A stretch of 14,611 nt of DNA, taken from CBDUUP01 sp965370435 (GTDB taxonomy: Bacteria; Chloroflexota; Anaerolineae; Anaerolineales; UBA11579). The position numbers and the translations under genes were made by a program. Below the pieces are notes generated by a model. That model searched no databases. It had not been told where the DNA came from and was given only the letters and a program-made list of their open reading frames with translations. Location: positions 1 through 14,611 of the forward strand of contig CBDUUP010000071.1 in assembly GCA_965370435.1 (NCBI GenBank), written 5' to 3'. This document shows positions 8,801 to 14,611 of this stretch, one piece after another (the first letter of the stretch is position 1; each line of letters opens with the position of its first letter).

Positions 8801-11800
8801 GACGATGATCCAATCCTGCGCGGCCACGTATTCGATCTCCCTGCCGCTGGGGCTAAAGCTGCCCAGGGGGGAAAGGTCTTCAGTCCACACCTCTCCGCGA
8901 GAGGAAAAGACCGCGCTGCCATCCGGGATGATGGCGAGAGCCTTGCTGTTCGTGTTGTTGTGGGTGACGTTATCCATAAAATTCGGTGAATCAGTGCTTA
9001 CGTCTATGCGCCATATTCTTGGGGATCTCCCTGCCCAGCCGCTGATTGAAGCGCTCATATAGAGGGTGTTGTTGTCGCTGGTGATCGCCAATCGGGGATT
9101 ATCACCGCTGGCCATAAGATAATACCTTGTAGTGATAAATTCCCGGGTCACAGTGTCATAAACATCGATGATATTGGCTTCGTTGCCGGCAACATACATT
9201 CGCCCGGTTCGACCGTAAACCAGATCATAGGCATGGGATTTGAGCGCCCTTCCGTCAATGGCGAGGGTATCCAGATCTATAAATACGATGAAGTGCCCGC
9301 CATTGAGCGCCACGGCCAATTCATTTCCATCGGGACTGATGTCAATGCCCATGGGATGGACGCCCTCCTCCAGATCAATGCGCTTTATCACCTGCAAGGT
9401 GCTCAGGGAGATAACGTCAATCTTATCCCCGCCGGTATCGGAGCCGTATAACAAGCCGCGGGCTTCATCGAGGATGAGATCAAAGTAGGTTGCGGGGGTT
9501 GAGTCAAGGGTTGTGGTGGGCGTGGGGGTGATGGGATTGACCGGCGGTAAGGGCACAGCTTCGATGCCGGCGCTGGTGTTCACGTAGAGCATGGTTCCGG
9601 CGGCGTTGGCCCGCGCCACCCCCGCTGTACCACTGAGGGTGTAGTGAAAGGCTACCGGATAGAAGATATCAGTGGTATCTATGGCGGTGATCTGTGAGCC
9701 ATTGCTGACTATCGCCCATTGGTGGGCGGGGACATACTCAATATGGCTGCCTCCGGGAGTAAATCCCCCTAGTTCACTAAGATCCTCGGTGAAGGCATCT
9801 CCATTGGCAGTGAAAACTGCATTTCCATCCGTAGTAGATGGAATTCTGTCCTGAGATATGATATTAAGATAAGTAGATTCGACTGCTGTTGGCAAATCTG
9901 TACTGACGTCCCATTTGACTATTTGTTGATTCGTCGCATAACCCCCTGTTACAGTCATATAGATCGAGTTGCGATCCTCAGAGATCAACAAAGGCCCTGT
10001 TGATTCATAGCCCGTGGATCTGACATTAATCTCTTCCCTGGTATCGGTGTCGAATACGTGGAAGCCATTGGGATCATTATCTTTGATGGCGTATAACCTG
10101 CCCACCCGTCCATAGACCACATCGAACGGGTGAGATTTCCAGCTATGCTCGGTCGTGCCGGAAACCCAGGCGAAGTCATCAATGGTTCGGGTGTTCAAGT
10201 CAATGAAGGCGATCTTGCTATCCCCGCTCAAAGCCACGGCCAATTCAACGCCATCGGGGCTGAGGTCTATACCTTTTGGTTTGGCCAAAGGGCCGAGGTA
10301 GACCCAGTCAATCACCTCCAGGGTAGCCAAGGAAATCACGTCAATTTTATTGCCTTCAGTATCAGAGCCATACAACAAACCCCGAGCATCGTCAAGGACC
10401 AGATCGAAATACATGATCTCTGGATTGGAATCGAGGGTGTTGGTGTGGGTGGGGGTAAGGGGGTCGGGCGGTGGAATCGGCACCGCTTGCATCCCCGCGC
10501 TGGTGCTTACGAAGAGGATGGTCCCGGAGGCGTTAGCCCGCGCCACCCCAGCGGTTCCCGGCAATGTGTAGTGAAAGACCACCGGGTAAAGGTAATCGGC
10601 GGCGTCAAAGGCGGTGATCTGGTTTCCATTGCTGACGATGAACCAATCCTGAACGGGAACGTATTCGATCTGATCCCCCACCGGCGTGAAAACGCCAAGC
10701 TGAGTGGACATATCGGCTGTCCAAACCTCGCCTCCACTGGAGAAAAGGGCGCTATCATCTGGTGAGAGTACGAGAGAATGAGCAGGTAAGGGAGTATTAT
10801 TCACCCGCGTAGGGGTATCGGCGCTGATATCGAAGATTTCAACTTTTGGTCTGGAACTGTAATCTTGAAGAGCATAAAGGGTATTATGGTCCTGTGTAAT
10901 GGTCAAATGAATTCGACTACCGATACCGCGATAATAGCCCACATCTTCACGGGTGACTGTGTCAAAGACATATAATCTTTCTCGGGTGTCGTACGCTACG
11001 TAGAGACGGCCGGGACGGCCATAAACTAAATCGTGGGGGTTGCCTCCCTCGAATGTCGCATCCACTGGCGAAAATATGAAACCATCAATGGTGAGGGTGT
11101 TCAAGTTGATGAAAGCGATTTTTCGATTGTTATGCAGGGCGACGGCCAGTTCGTCCCCATCGGGGCTGATATCTATGCCGGTAGGTTCTGAGATAGTTCC
11201 TACGTCTACAAAGGCGACCACCTCCAGCGTGGTCATCGAGATCACGTCAATCCTGCCGCCTTCCATGTAGGAGCCGTAAAGCACGCCCCGATCCTGGTCA
11301 ATGATCAAATCATAATACTGATATACCGGCGCGGGATCAAGGGTGGGAGTCGGGGTAGGAGTCCGGACGCTGGTGGGCGGCATGGGAAAGGACTCGACTC
11401 CGTAGTTGGTGCTGACGTACAGCATGGTTCCGGCCGCGTTGGGGCGGGCGACTCCGGCGGTGCCGGAGAGCGAGTAACTGAAGACGAGGGGGTCGAGAAC
11501 TTCGGGGGCCTCAAAGGGCCGCACTTCGATTCGATCGCTGACGATCACCCAATCATGTGCGGAGTCGGAGACGATTTCACTGCCATCGGCGTCAAAATTA
11601 CCCAGCCATGAGGTGAGGTCTCCGGCCCAGGCTTGTCCCTTCGTGTTGAAGATGGTATTTCCATCGGGTGTAGTTGCTATGACGCAGGGTCTATGACAAA
11701 TGGTATTGACATTGATAACTTCAATGGGAACATCTGTGGTTATATCAAAGCGGAATATTTCATAACTACTTACGGCAGTTTGGTTTGTAAAAAGAGTGTT

Positions 11801-12403
11801 TTGATCCTCCGTAATCGCCAGACGTGATTCATCATTGGCACGAAACCCTGACCCGGACACGCCTACTTCTTGCTTAGTGCCGGTATCAATAACGTGGATA
11901 AAGCCATTCGGTCTATTAAGCTTATCTTCCAGGCCCAGCGCGTAAAGACGACCGGGGCGCCCATAAAGAACATCAATAGGCGTGTTTCCAGAAGATAAAG
12001 TAGCGAAACTGTCAATGACGAGCGTATTGAGATTCAGGAAGGCGATCCTTTTATCGCCATGGAGGGCTATGGCTAGTTCATTTCCATCTGGGCTGAGGTC
12101 GAGGCCCATTGGCTCTCCGGCAGCGCCCATGTCTATCAAGTCAATAGTATCGAGGACTTGCAGCGTCTGGAGAGATACAACTTCTATATAGCTCTCATTC
12201 CTTTTGGACCCGTAGAGGACATTACGGGCTTCATCAATAACCATGTCGTAATATTCTGGGGGAGGTAATTCCAGTCCAAAGAATTGGCGAATTATGGGGG
12301 AATTGCCCGCATAGGCAATTATGGGCAAGAGAACGAGAACTACTGCCAGCGCCCCAAACAATGAACGCGGCAATATTTTTGGATTACGGTGGAGAGATTT
12401 CAT
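5834..12403 (-). CDS. Giant secreted mosaic protein: four propellers, CSLREA/beta-helix, SdrD-B, GDWDGDG module
   Basis: 2189 aa, complete. ATG at 12403 with AAGGAG six bases upstream. Signal peptide residues 1-32, likely cut after AYA. Residues about 46-1255 are four blocks of about 300 aa, each opening YFDLxLDEARGLLYGS, carrying SPDGxELAVAL (YVTN/lactonase-like blades) and closing TAGVARANAAGT; short Pro/Thr linkers separate them. A Thr/Pro/Ser linker (about 1256-1310) leads to a CSLREA-type segment (about 1312-1365, with YCTLRAAIEEANA). A right-handed beta-helix follows (about 1365-1705, repeats with NxIQGNYIGT and NLIGG..GAGN), then a NYQNFPEL region to about 1833. Next is an SdrD-B-like domain (about 1836-1952; GDYVWEDLNEDGIQD, calcium-loop-like). 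The five-repeat GDWDGDG module ends the protein (about 1955-2189). Probable surface or shed protein; the beta-helix could bind or cleave polysaccharide, but I see no catalytic residues to support this. First gene of the minus-strand cluster, with its own likely promoter. Confidence 0.88.
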   Translation of the reverse strand: MKSLHRNPKILPRSLFGALAVVLVLLPIIAYAGNSPIIRQFFGLELPPPEYYDMVIDEARNVLYGSKRNESYIEVVSLQTLQVLDTIDLIDMGAAGEPMGLDLSPDGNELAIALHGDKRIAFLNLNTLVIDSFATLSSGNTPIDVLYGRPGRLYALGLEDKLNRPNGFIHVIDTGTKQEVGVSGSGFRANDESRLAITEDQNTLFTNQTAVSSYEIFRFDITTDVPIEVINVNTICHRPCVIATTPDGNTIFNTKGQAWAGDLTSWLGNFDADGSEIVSDSAHDWVIVSDRIEVRPFEAPEVLDPLVFSYSLSGTAGVARPNAAGTMLYVSTNYGVESFPMPPTSVRTPTPTPTLDPAPVYQYYDLIIDQDRGVLYGSYMEGGRIDVISMTTLEVVAFVDVGTISEPTGIDISPDGDELAVALHNNRKIAFINLNTLTIDGFIFSPVDATFEGGNPHDLVYGRPGRLYVAYDTRERLYVFDTVTREDVGYYRGIGSRIHLTITQDHNTLYALQDYSSRPKVEIFDISADTPTRVNNTPLPAHSLVLSPDDSALFSSGGEVWTADMSTQLGVFTPVGDQIEYVPVQDWFIVSNGNQITAFDAADYLYPVVFHYTLPGTAGVARANASGTILFVSTSAGMQAVPIPPPDPLTPTHTNTLDSNPEIMYFDLVLDDARGLLYGSDTEGNKIDVISLATLEVIDWVYLGPLAKPKGIDLSPDGVELAVALSGDSKIAFIDLNTRTIDDFAWVSGTTEHSWKSHPFDVVYGRVGRLYAIKDNDPNGFHVFDTDTREEINVRSTGYESTGPLLISEDRNSIYMTVTGGYATNQQIVKWDVSTDLPTAVESTYLNIISQDRIPSTTDGNAVFTANGDAFTEDLSELGGFTPGGSHIEYVPAHQWAIVSNGSQITAIDTTDIFYPVAFHYTLSGTAGVARANAAGTMLYVNTSAGIEAVPLPPVNPITPTPTTTLDSTPATYFDLILDEARGLLYGSDTGGDKIDVISLSTLQVIKRIDLEEGVHPMGIDISPDGNELAVALNGGHFIVFIDLDTLAIDGRALKSHAYDLVYGRTGRMYVAGNEANIIDVYDTVTREFITTRYYLMASGDNPRLAITSDNNTLYMSASISGWAGRSPRIWRIDVSTDSPNFMDNVTHNNTNSKALAIIPDGSAVFSSRGEVWTEDLSPLGSFSPSGREIEYVAAQDWIIVSSGNHIYAFDATDPSYPEVFNYPLIGFAGVARANAAGTMLYVNSSAGIQAIPLPPGAAATSTDTATPYNPPAGTTTPTGTLSPLDSPTPSDTPTPSDTPTATPTPTATSPAVTFTVNSSGDGSDSNPGDGVCDNGGGYCTLRAAIEEANAFENYPNIIAFNLPGGAPHIIMPWSSLPTITQPVIIDGSTQPGYAGTPIVVLDGILTGEESDGLTIIAGDSTIRGLIIHRFDDSAIKITGDGNNVIQGNYIGTSYRGAVRLGGDWGIYILDSPNNLIGGMTPGAGNLISGHDRIGIYIRGALSYGNTIQGNLIGTDSTGTLGVGNRWGIVVSLADNTLIGGLTSAARNVVSGNYDTGIQIGSADESIIQGNYIGTDITGTFAIGNREYGINSQNSANALIGGATTGAGNLISGNETGIYVSSNPNEEVVLIQGNYIGTNAAGTSGVPNLSYGIYLSSSDNNLIGGKIPGAGNIIAFNGGPGVHLIYWARNNTILGNSIFSNGELGIDLTQGGSTGIGVTNNDIGDGDKGSNNYQNFPELTAASRQGGDIYIEGTYNSYALETFRLEFFANSVCDPSGHGEGETFLGAINVSTDAGGNASFQTTYPVAFPEGVYITSTATDPLGNTSEFSACQQLTTNNIGDYVWEDLNEDGIQDSGEPGMDGVTVQLYDSSDTLIASALTAGGGFYNFSDLPPGDYYLIFTAPAGYFISPQDQGGDDTLDSDADPDTGQTSTFSLASGENDVTWDAGLILIDTDITETIGVYDPSAGQFKLRNSNTPGPPDLDFTFVTGITNPIPLTGDWDGDGVDTIGVFDPVNGEFRLRNSNDAGPSDVIISGNALKGAVPLAGDWDGDGVDTVGIYKNGQFLLRNSLDIGPPDLKFPFGAVPGIPLTGDWDGDGVDTIGLYHPASGEFQFRNTNDTGPADITLSHDSLKNVAPLTGDWDGDGLDTLGVYRNGTFYLRNTLDFGPPDLKFTFGGVGLIPLAGDWDGG
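5841..6273 (-). repeat. 433-bp perfect direct repeat, copy 2 (end of 2189-aa gene)
   Basis: Partner of 1767-2199. Both flanks differ between copies: on one side the stop codons and spacers, on the other the first two repeats of the module. Confidence 0.95.
7290..8165 (-). repeat. Beta-helix repeat region
   Basis: Four to five units of about 65 aa with NxIQGNYIGT, GTxGxGN, GIxI, NxLIGG and GAGNxISGN in a fixed order. This is the pattern of right-handed beta-helix repeats that often follow CSLREA segments. DNA identity between units is low. Confidence 0.7.
8466..8640 (-). other. Thr/Pro/Ser-rich linker
   Basis: Low-complexity coding stretch of about 55 aa dominated by Thr, Pro and Ser (SDTPTPSDTPTATPTPTAT). 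It separates the propeller half from the CSLREA/beta-helix half. The DNA has short direct repeats (TATCTGAAGGAGTGGG twice). It is probably an extended or glycosylated spacer (inference). Confidence 0.75.
8640..12262 (-). repeat. Four tandem propeller blocks of about 0.9 kb
   Basis: Blocks begin near 12262, 11327, 10425 and 9497 and are separated by short Pro/Thr linkers. Each encodes YxDLxxDxxRGxLYGS, SPDGxELAVAL, VYGRxGRLY, DWxIVSxGxxIxAFD and TAGVARxNAxGT in that order. The first block is the most divergent. Each is likely one beta-propeller. Confidence 0.8.
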
Positions 12404-12445
12404 ATCCTACTCCTTGTGTGAAGCAAATGTAGTTCTGTTTGTACA

Positions 12446-12474
12446 AATATATCATAAAATTGTGATAAATACAA
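12446..12474 (-). promoter_or_regulatory. Sigma-70-type promoter candidate for the 2189-aa gene
   Basis: On the minus strand, TTGTAT (-35, 12474-12469) is followed after exactly 17 bases by TATATT (-10, 12451-12446). Transcription would start near 12439, giving a leader of about 36 nt with AAGGAG at 12415-12410 before the ATG at 12403. The spacer contains facing TATCA and TGATA half-sites, which could be an operator. Predicted by eye only. Confidence 0.5.
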
Positions 12475-12500
12475 CAATCCAATACGCACGCCAGTCTATA

Positions 12501-12516
12501 CTTGCATAACTGCAAG
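12501..12516. repeat. Short inverted repeat in the divergent intergenic region
   Basis: CTTGCA and TGCAAG are perfect inverted arms around TAAC. It lies between the two promoter candidates, upstream of both, where a regulator could act on either gene. It is short enough to occur by chance. Confidence 0.4.
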
Positions 12517-12567
12517 CCAGAGCCATCCGACAGGGAATATCGCTCCCCGGCGATGGCCTAACCGCGA

Positions 12568-12573
12568 TATAAT
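12568..12573 (+). promoter_or_regulatory. Candidate -10 box (TATAAT) for dnaG
   Basis: A perfect TATAAT lies 133 bases before the dnaG ATG. No recognisable -35 hexamer sits 16-18 bases upstream (that stretch is GC-rich), so confidence is limited. If used, the dnaG leader would be about 126 nt. Confidence 0.35.
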
Positions 12574-12705
12574 CTAGACGCTACATGTCGCCATTATGTT
12601 CCTCGCGGGGTGATGGCCCAAGCAGTTCACGCAGAGGCATCCATTACCCCTCCCCTATCTATCTATTCACTTGCTGCCTGGTCGCCCAATACACTACAGA
12701 CACCC

Positions 12706-14611
12706 ATGAGCGCAACAGAAGAGATCAAAGCCCGGCTGGACATCCTGGACATCGTCTCGGAGACGGTCCAGCTTAAGCGTTCGGGGAAGAGCTATTCCGG
12801 CTTCTGCCCCTTCCATCCCAACACGCGCACGCCCGCCTTCGTGGTCTTCCCGGATACGGGCACCTGGCGCTGCTTTGGGCAGTGCTCGGAGGGCGGCGAC
12901 ATCTTCAAATACGTGATGAAGCGGGAGGGCTGGGACTTCCCGGAGGCGCTGCGCCAATTGGCGGAGAAAGCGGGGGTGCAGCTCAAGCCGCAGACTCCCC
13001 AGGAGAAAGCCCGGCGGGAAGAGCACGACCACCTGCGCGACCTGCTGGAAGAGGCGGTCATCTATTATCGAAACAATCTGGTCAACACCCCTGCGGGGAA
13101 GGAAGCCCTGGAGTATTTCCGCCAGCGCGGCTTGAGCGACCAAACCATCGAATCCTTTGGCCTGGGCTACGCGCCCAACAGTTGGGAGGCGGCTTTCAAC
13201 CACTTCAAAGGCAAAGGGGCGAACGTCGAACATCTGGTGGCCTGCGGGATAGTCTCGGAGCGGGATTCGGGCGGGTTTTACGACCGTTTCCGCAACCGGC
13301 TGATGTTCCCGATTCGTGACGGGCGGGGGCGCATGGCCGGGTTTGGGGCCAGAATCCTGGATCCGGAGGATGTGCCCAAGTATCTCAATACGCCCCAGAC
13401 CGACATTTTTGACAAGGGCAGCCTGCTCTACGGGTTGGATAAGGCCCGCAAGGCCATCCGCGCCGCCGACCAGGCCGTCATTGTGGAAGGTTACATGGGC
13501 GTCATCGTCCCTCACCAGGCGGGGTTCACCAACCTGGTCGCGCCCATGGGAACCGCATTGACCGAACAACAACTGCGCGCTCTCAAACGCCTGACCAAGC
13601 GCATCGTGCTGGCGTTGGACGCCGACGCAGCCGGAGGCCAGGCCACCCTGCGGGGCCTCCAGGTGGCGCGGGAGACCATGGACCGAAGCGCAGACCCGGT
13701 CTTCGACGCCCGCGGGCTGGTGCGCCACGAAGGCCGCCTGCAGGCCGACATTCGGGTCACCACTCTGCCAAAGGGTTTGGATCCTGACGATGTGGTCAAC
13801 CGGGACCCGGAGGAATGGGCCAGCATCCTGGAAAACGCCAAGCCCACCGTCGTTCACGTGATGGAGACTCTGGCGGCGGGCCGCGACCTGGAAGACGCCA
13901 AAGTGAAAACCGAGATCGCCGCACAAGTATTGCCCTTGATCGAGGATGTGCCCAACCCCATCGAGCGGGAGGATTACCGCCAGAAGTTAGCCCGTCTGCT
14001 CCGGGTGGATGAGCGCACGCTGCAATCGATTCGCCCGGCGCGGCGCAGGCGCAGACGCAGAGCGCAAACTAAACTTGAACAAGATTCCACAAAACATTAT
14101 GATTCCACTATCGAACAAATAATAAAAACAAAAGGCGAAAAGAGAATAGCTTTTGTATTAGGTATCATTATGCGCCGTCCTGAACTACTTTATCAAATGG
14201 ATAGGGTGTTAAAAGAAATTGGCTTGGAAAGCTTATCACCCCAAGATTTCAACAGAATCGACTATCAAACTATATTCCATCTAAGTCGTGAATCACTAAA
14301 TCAAGATTATACAGAACCGTTAAATTATGTTTTAAACCATTTGCCAAAAGAATTATTAGATTTTGCTGATGATCTTCTATATAAAACTGAAATAGATGAT
14401 CCCAATAGCGACAAAGTAGTTAGAGATATTTCTTTTGCCGTACTGGAACATCGTCAAAATCTAATTATTGAGAATAATAATCAACTAATGTTTTTACTAG
14501 AGGAATCTAAAAATCAAGGTGATCTAAAAGAATCTCAGTATAGCGAAATGGTATATAGAAACAATCAATTACTTTTAAAGATTCAAAAAGCATTAAAAAA
14601 ATCAAGTAAAA
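12706..14611 (+). CDS. dnaG: DNA primase DnaG, 3' end beyond window
   Basis: Open for 635 codons to the right edge with no stop. Primases are about 600-650 aa, so little is likely missing. DnaG makes RNA primers for replication with DnaB helicase. The ATG at 12706 gives the usual N-terminus (EEIKARLDILDIVSE), though no good ribosome site precedes it. The CHC2 zinc finger is C34-x2-H37-x18-C56-x3-C60 (CPFH, then CFGQCSEGGD), with one extra residue between the last two cysteines. The RNA-polymerase-basic core includes RNRLMFPIRDGRGRMAGFGAR and KYLNTPQTDIFDKG. TOPRIM acidic residues are E261 (VEGYMG), D305/D307 (LDADAAG) and LDPDDVV further on. The usual Asp of EGYMD is Gly265. Arginines 446-452 mark a linker, then a helical C-terminal domain (RRPELL, GLESLSPQDF) presumed to bind helicase. 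That last part is abruptly AT-rich. Divergent from the surface-protein cluster. Confidence 0.95.
   Translation, partial: MSATEEIKARLDILDIVSETVQLKRSGKSYSGFCPFHPNTRTPAFVVFPDTGTWRCFGQCSEGGDIFKYVMKREGWDFPEALRQLAEKAGVQLKPQTPQEKARREEHDHLRDLLEEAVIYYRNNLVNTPAGKEALEYFRQRGLSDQTIESFGLGYAPNSWEAAFNHFKGKGANVEHLVACGIVSERDSGGFYDRFRNRLMFPIRDGRGRMAGFGARILDPEDVPKYLNTPQTDIFDKGSLLYGLDKARKAIRAADQAVIVEGYMGVIVPHQAGFTNLVAPMGTALTEQQLRALKRLTKRIVLALDADAAGGQATLRGLQVARETMDRSADPVFDARGLVRHEGRLQADIRVTTLPKGLDPDDVVNRDPEEWASILENAKPTVVHVMETLAAGRDLEDAKVKTEIAAQVLPLIEDVPNPIEREDYRQKLARLLRVDERTLQSIRPARRRRRRRAQTKLEQDSTKHYDSTIEQIIKTKGEKRIAFVLGIIMRRPELLYQMDRVLKEIGLESLSPQDFNRIDYQTIFHLSRESLNQDYTEPLNYVLNHLPKELLDFADDLLYKTEIDDPNSDKVVRDISFAVLEHRQNLIIENNNQLMFLLEESKNQGDLKESQYSEMVYRNNQLLLKIQKALKKSSK
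14065..14611 (+). other. AT-rich C-terminal segment of dnaG
   Basis: By direct count, GC is 39/60 at 12781-12840 and 47/60 at 13621-13680, but 17/60 at 14101-14160, 15/60 at 14341-14400 and 14/60 at 14461-14520. The change occurs within about 30 bases near 14065. Codons switch to TTA, CTA, ATA and AGA. The frame stays open and the protein still resembles a primase C-terminal domain. Confidence 0.85.

Larger units (their letters stand above)
12404..12705. other. Divergent intergenic region between surface-protein gene and dnaG
   Basis: 302 bp with no credible coding sequence. The half next to the minus-strand gene is AT-rich and holds its promoter candidate. The half next to dnaG holds a TATAAT box and two similar GC-rich stretches ending in GATGGCC (near 12550 and 12612). 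A 6-bp-arm inverted repeat lies at 12501-12516. I see no tRNA, small-RNA or terminator structure here. Confidence 0.7.

Noticed and set aside
10130..10765. 211-codon plus-strand open frame inside the 2189-aa gene
   Set aside because: It is antisense to the propeller blocks, has composition forced by the real frame, and has no domain signature or convincing ribosome site.
12694..13926. 410-codon open frame on the minus strand opposite dnaG
   Set aside because: It is the shadow of a GC-rich gene whose plus-strand product has clear CHC2 and TOPRIM motifs. The minus-strand product shows no recognisable family.

Overview
The window looks like a piece of a Chloroflexota chromosome (Anaerolineae/Caldilineae-like; moderate confidence). 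The primase on the right has the CHC2 and TOPRIM sequence style I associate with that phylum. The left 12.4 kb encodes very large secreted mosaic proteins built from FG-GAP, CSLREA, SdrD-B-like and Ig-like domains, which are common in these bacteria. This assignment is from recall of families, not from a search.

Layout. Positions 1-12403 hold three genes, all on the minus strand and read from right to left. First is a 2189-aa exported protein (12403 to 5834): four tandem propeller-like blocks, a Pro/Thr linker, a CSLREA segment, a right-handed beta-helix, an SdrD-B-like domain and a C-terminal module. After 48 bp comes a 1340-aa exported protein (5785 to 1763): 14 FG-GAP_2 repeats, three Ig-like repeats and the same C-terminal module. 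After 75 bp comes a third exported protein (1687 to the window edge): 7 FG-GAP_2 repeats running straight into the same module, cut off by position 1. The close spacing and shared direction suggest one transcription unit. A plausible promoter lies just upstream of the first gene.

Positions 12404-12705 form a divergent intergenic region with a promoter candidate for each direction and a small inverted repeat. From 12706 to the right edge runs dnaG on the plus strand, without a stop inside the window.

The three exported proteins share parts in a modular way. All three carry a C-terminal module of roughly 45-49-residue repeats with a GDWDGDG calcium-loop-like motif. The last 433 bp of that module is base-for-base identical between the first two genes. 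The second and third genes also share a near-identical signal-peptide region and leader. This points to recent duplication and gene conversion of shared ends around variable middles. No catalytic domain is visible in any of the three, so surface display, adhesion or matrix roles are inference.

The most striking anomaly is inside dnaG. At about 14065, just after a run of seven arginines, base composition falls from about 65-78% GC to about 23-28% GC, while the reading frame stays open and still looks like the primase C-terminal domain. No tRNA, rRNA, CRISPR array, transposase or insertion sequence was seen.
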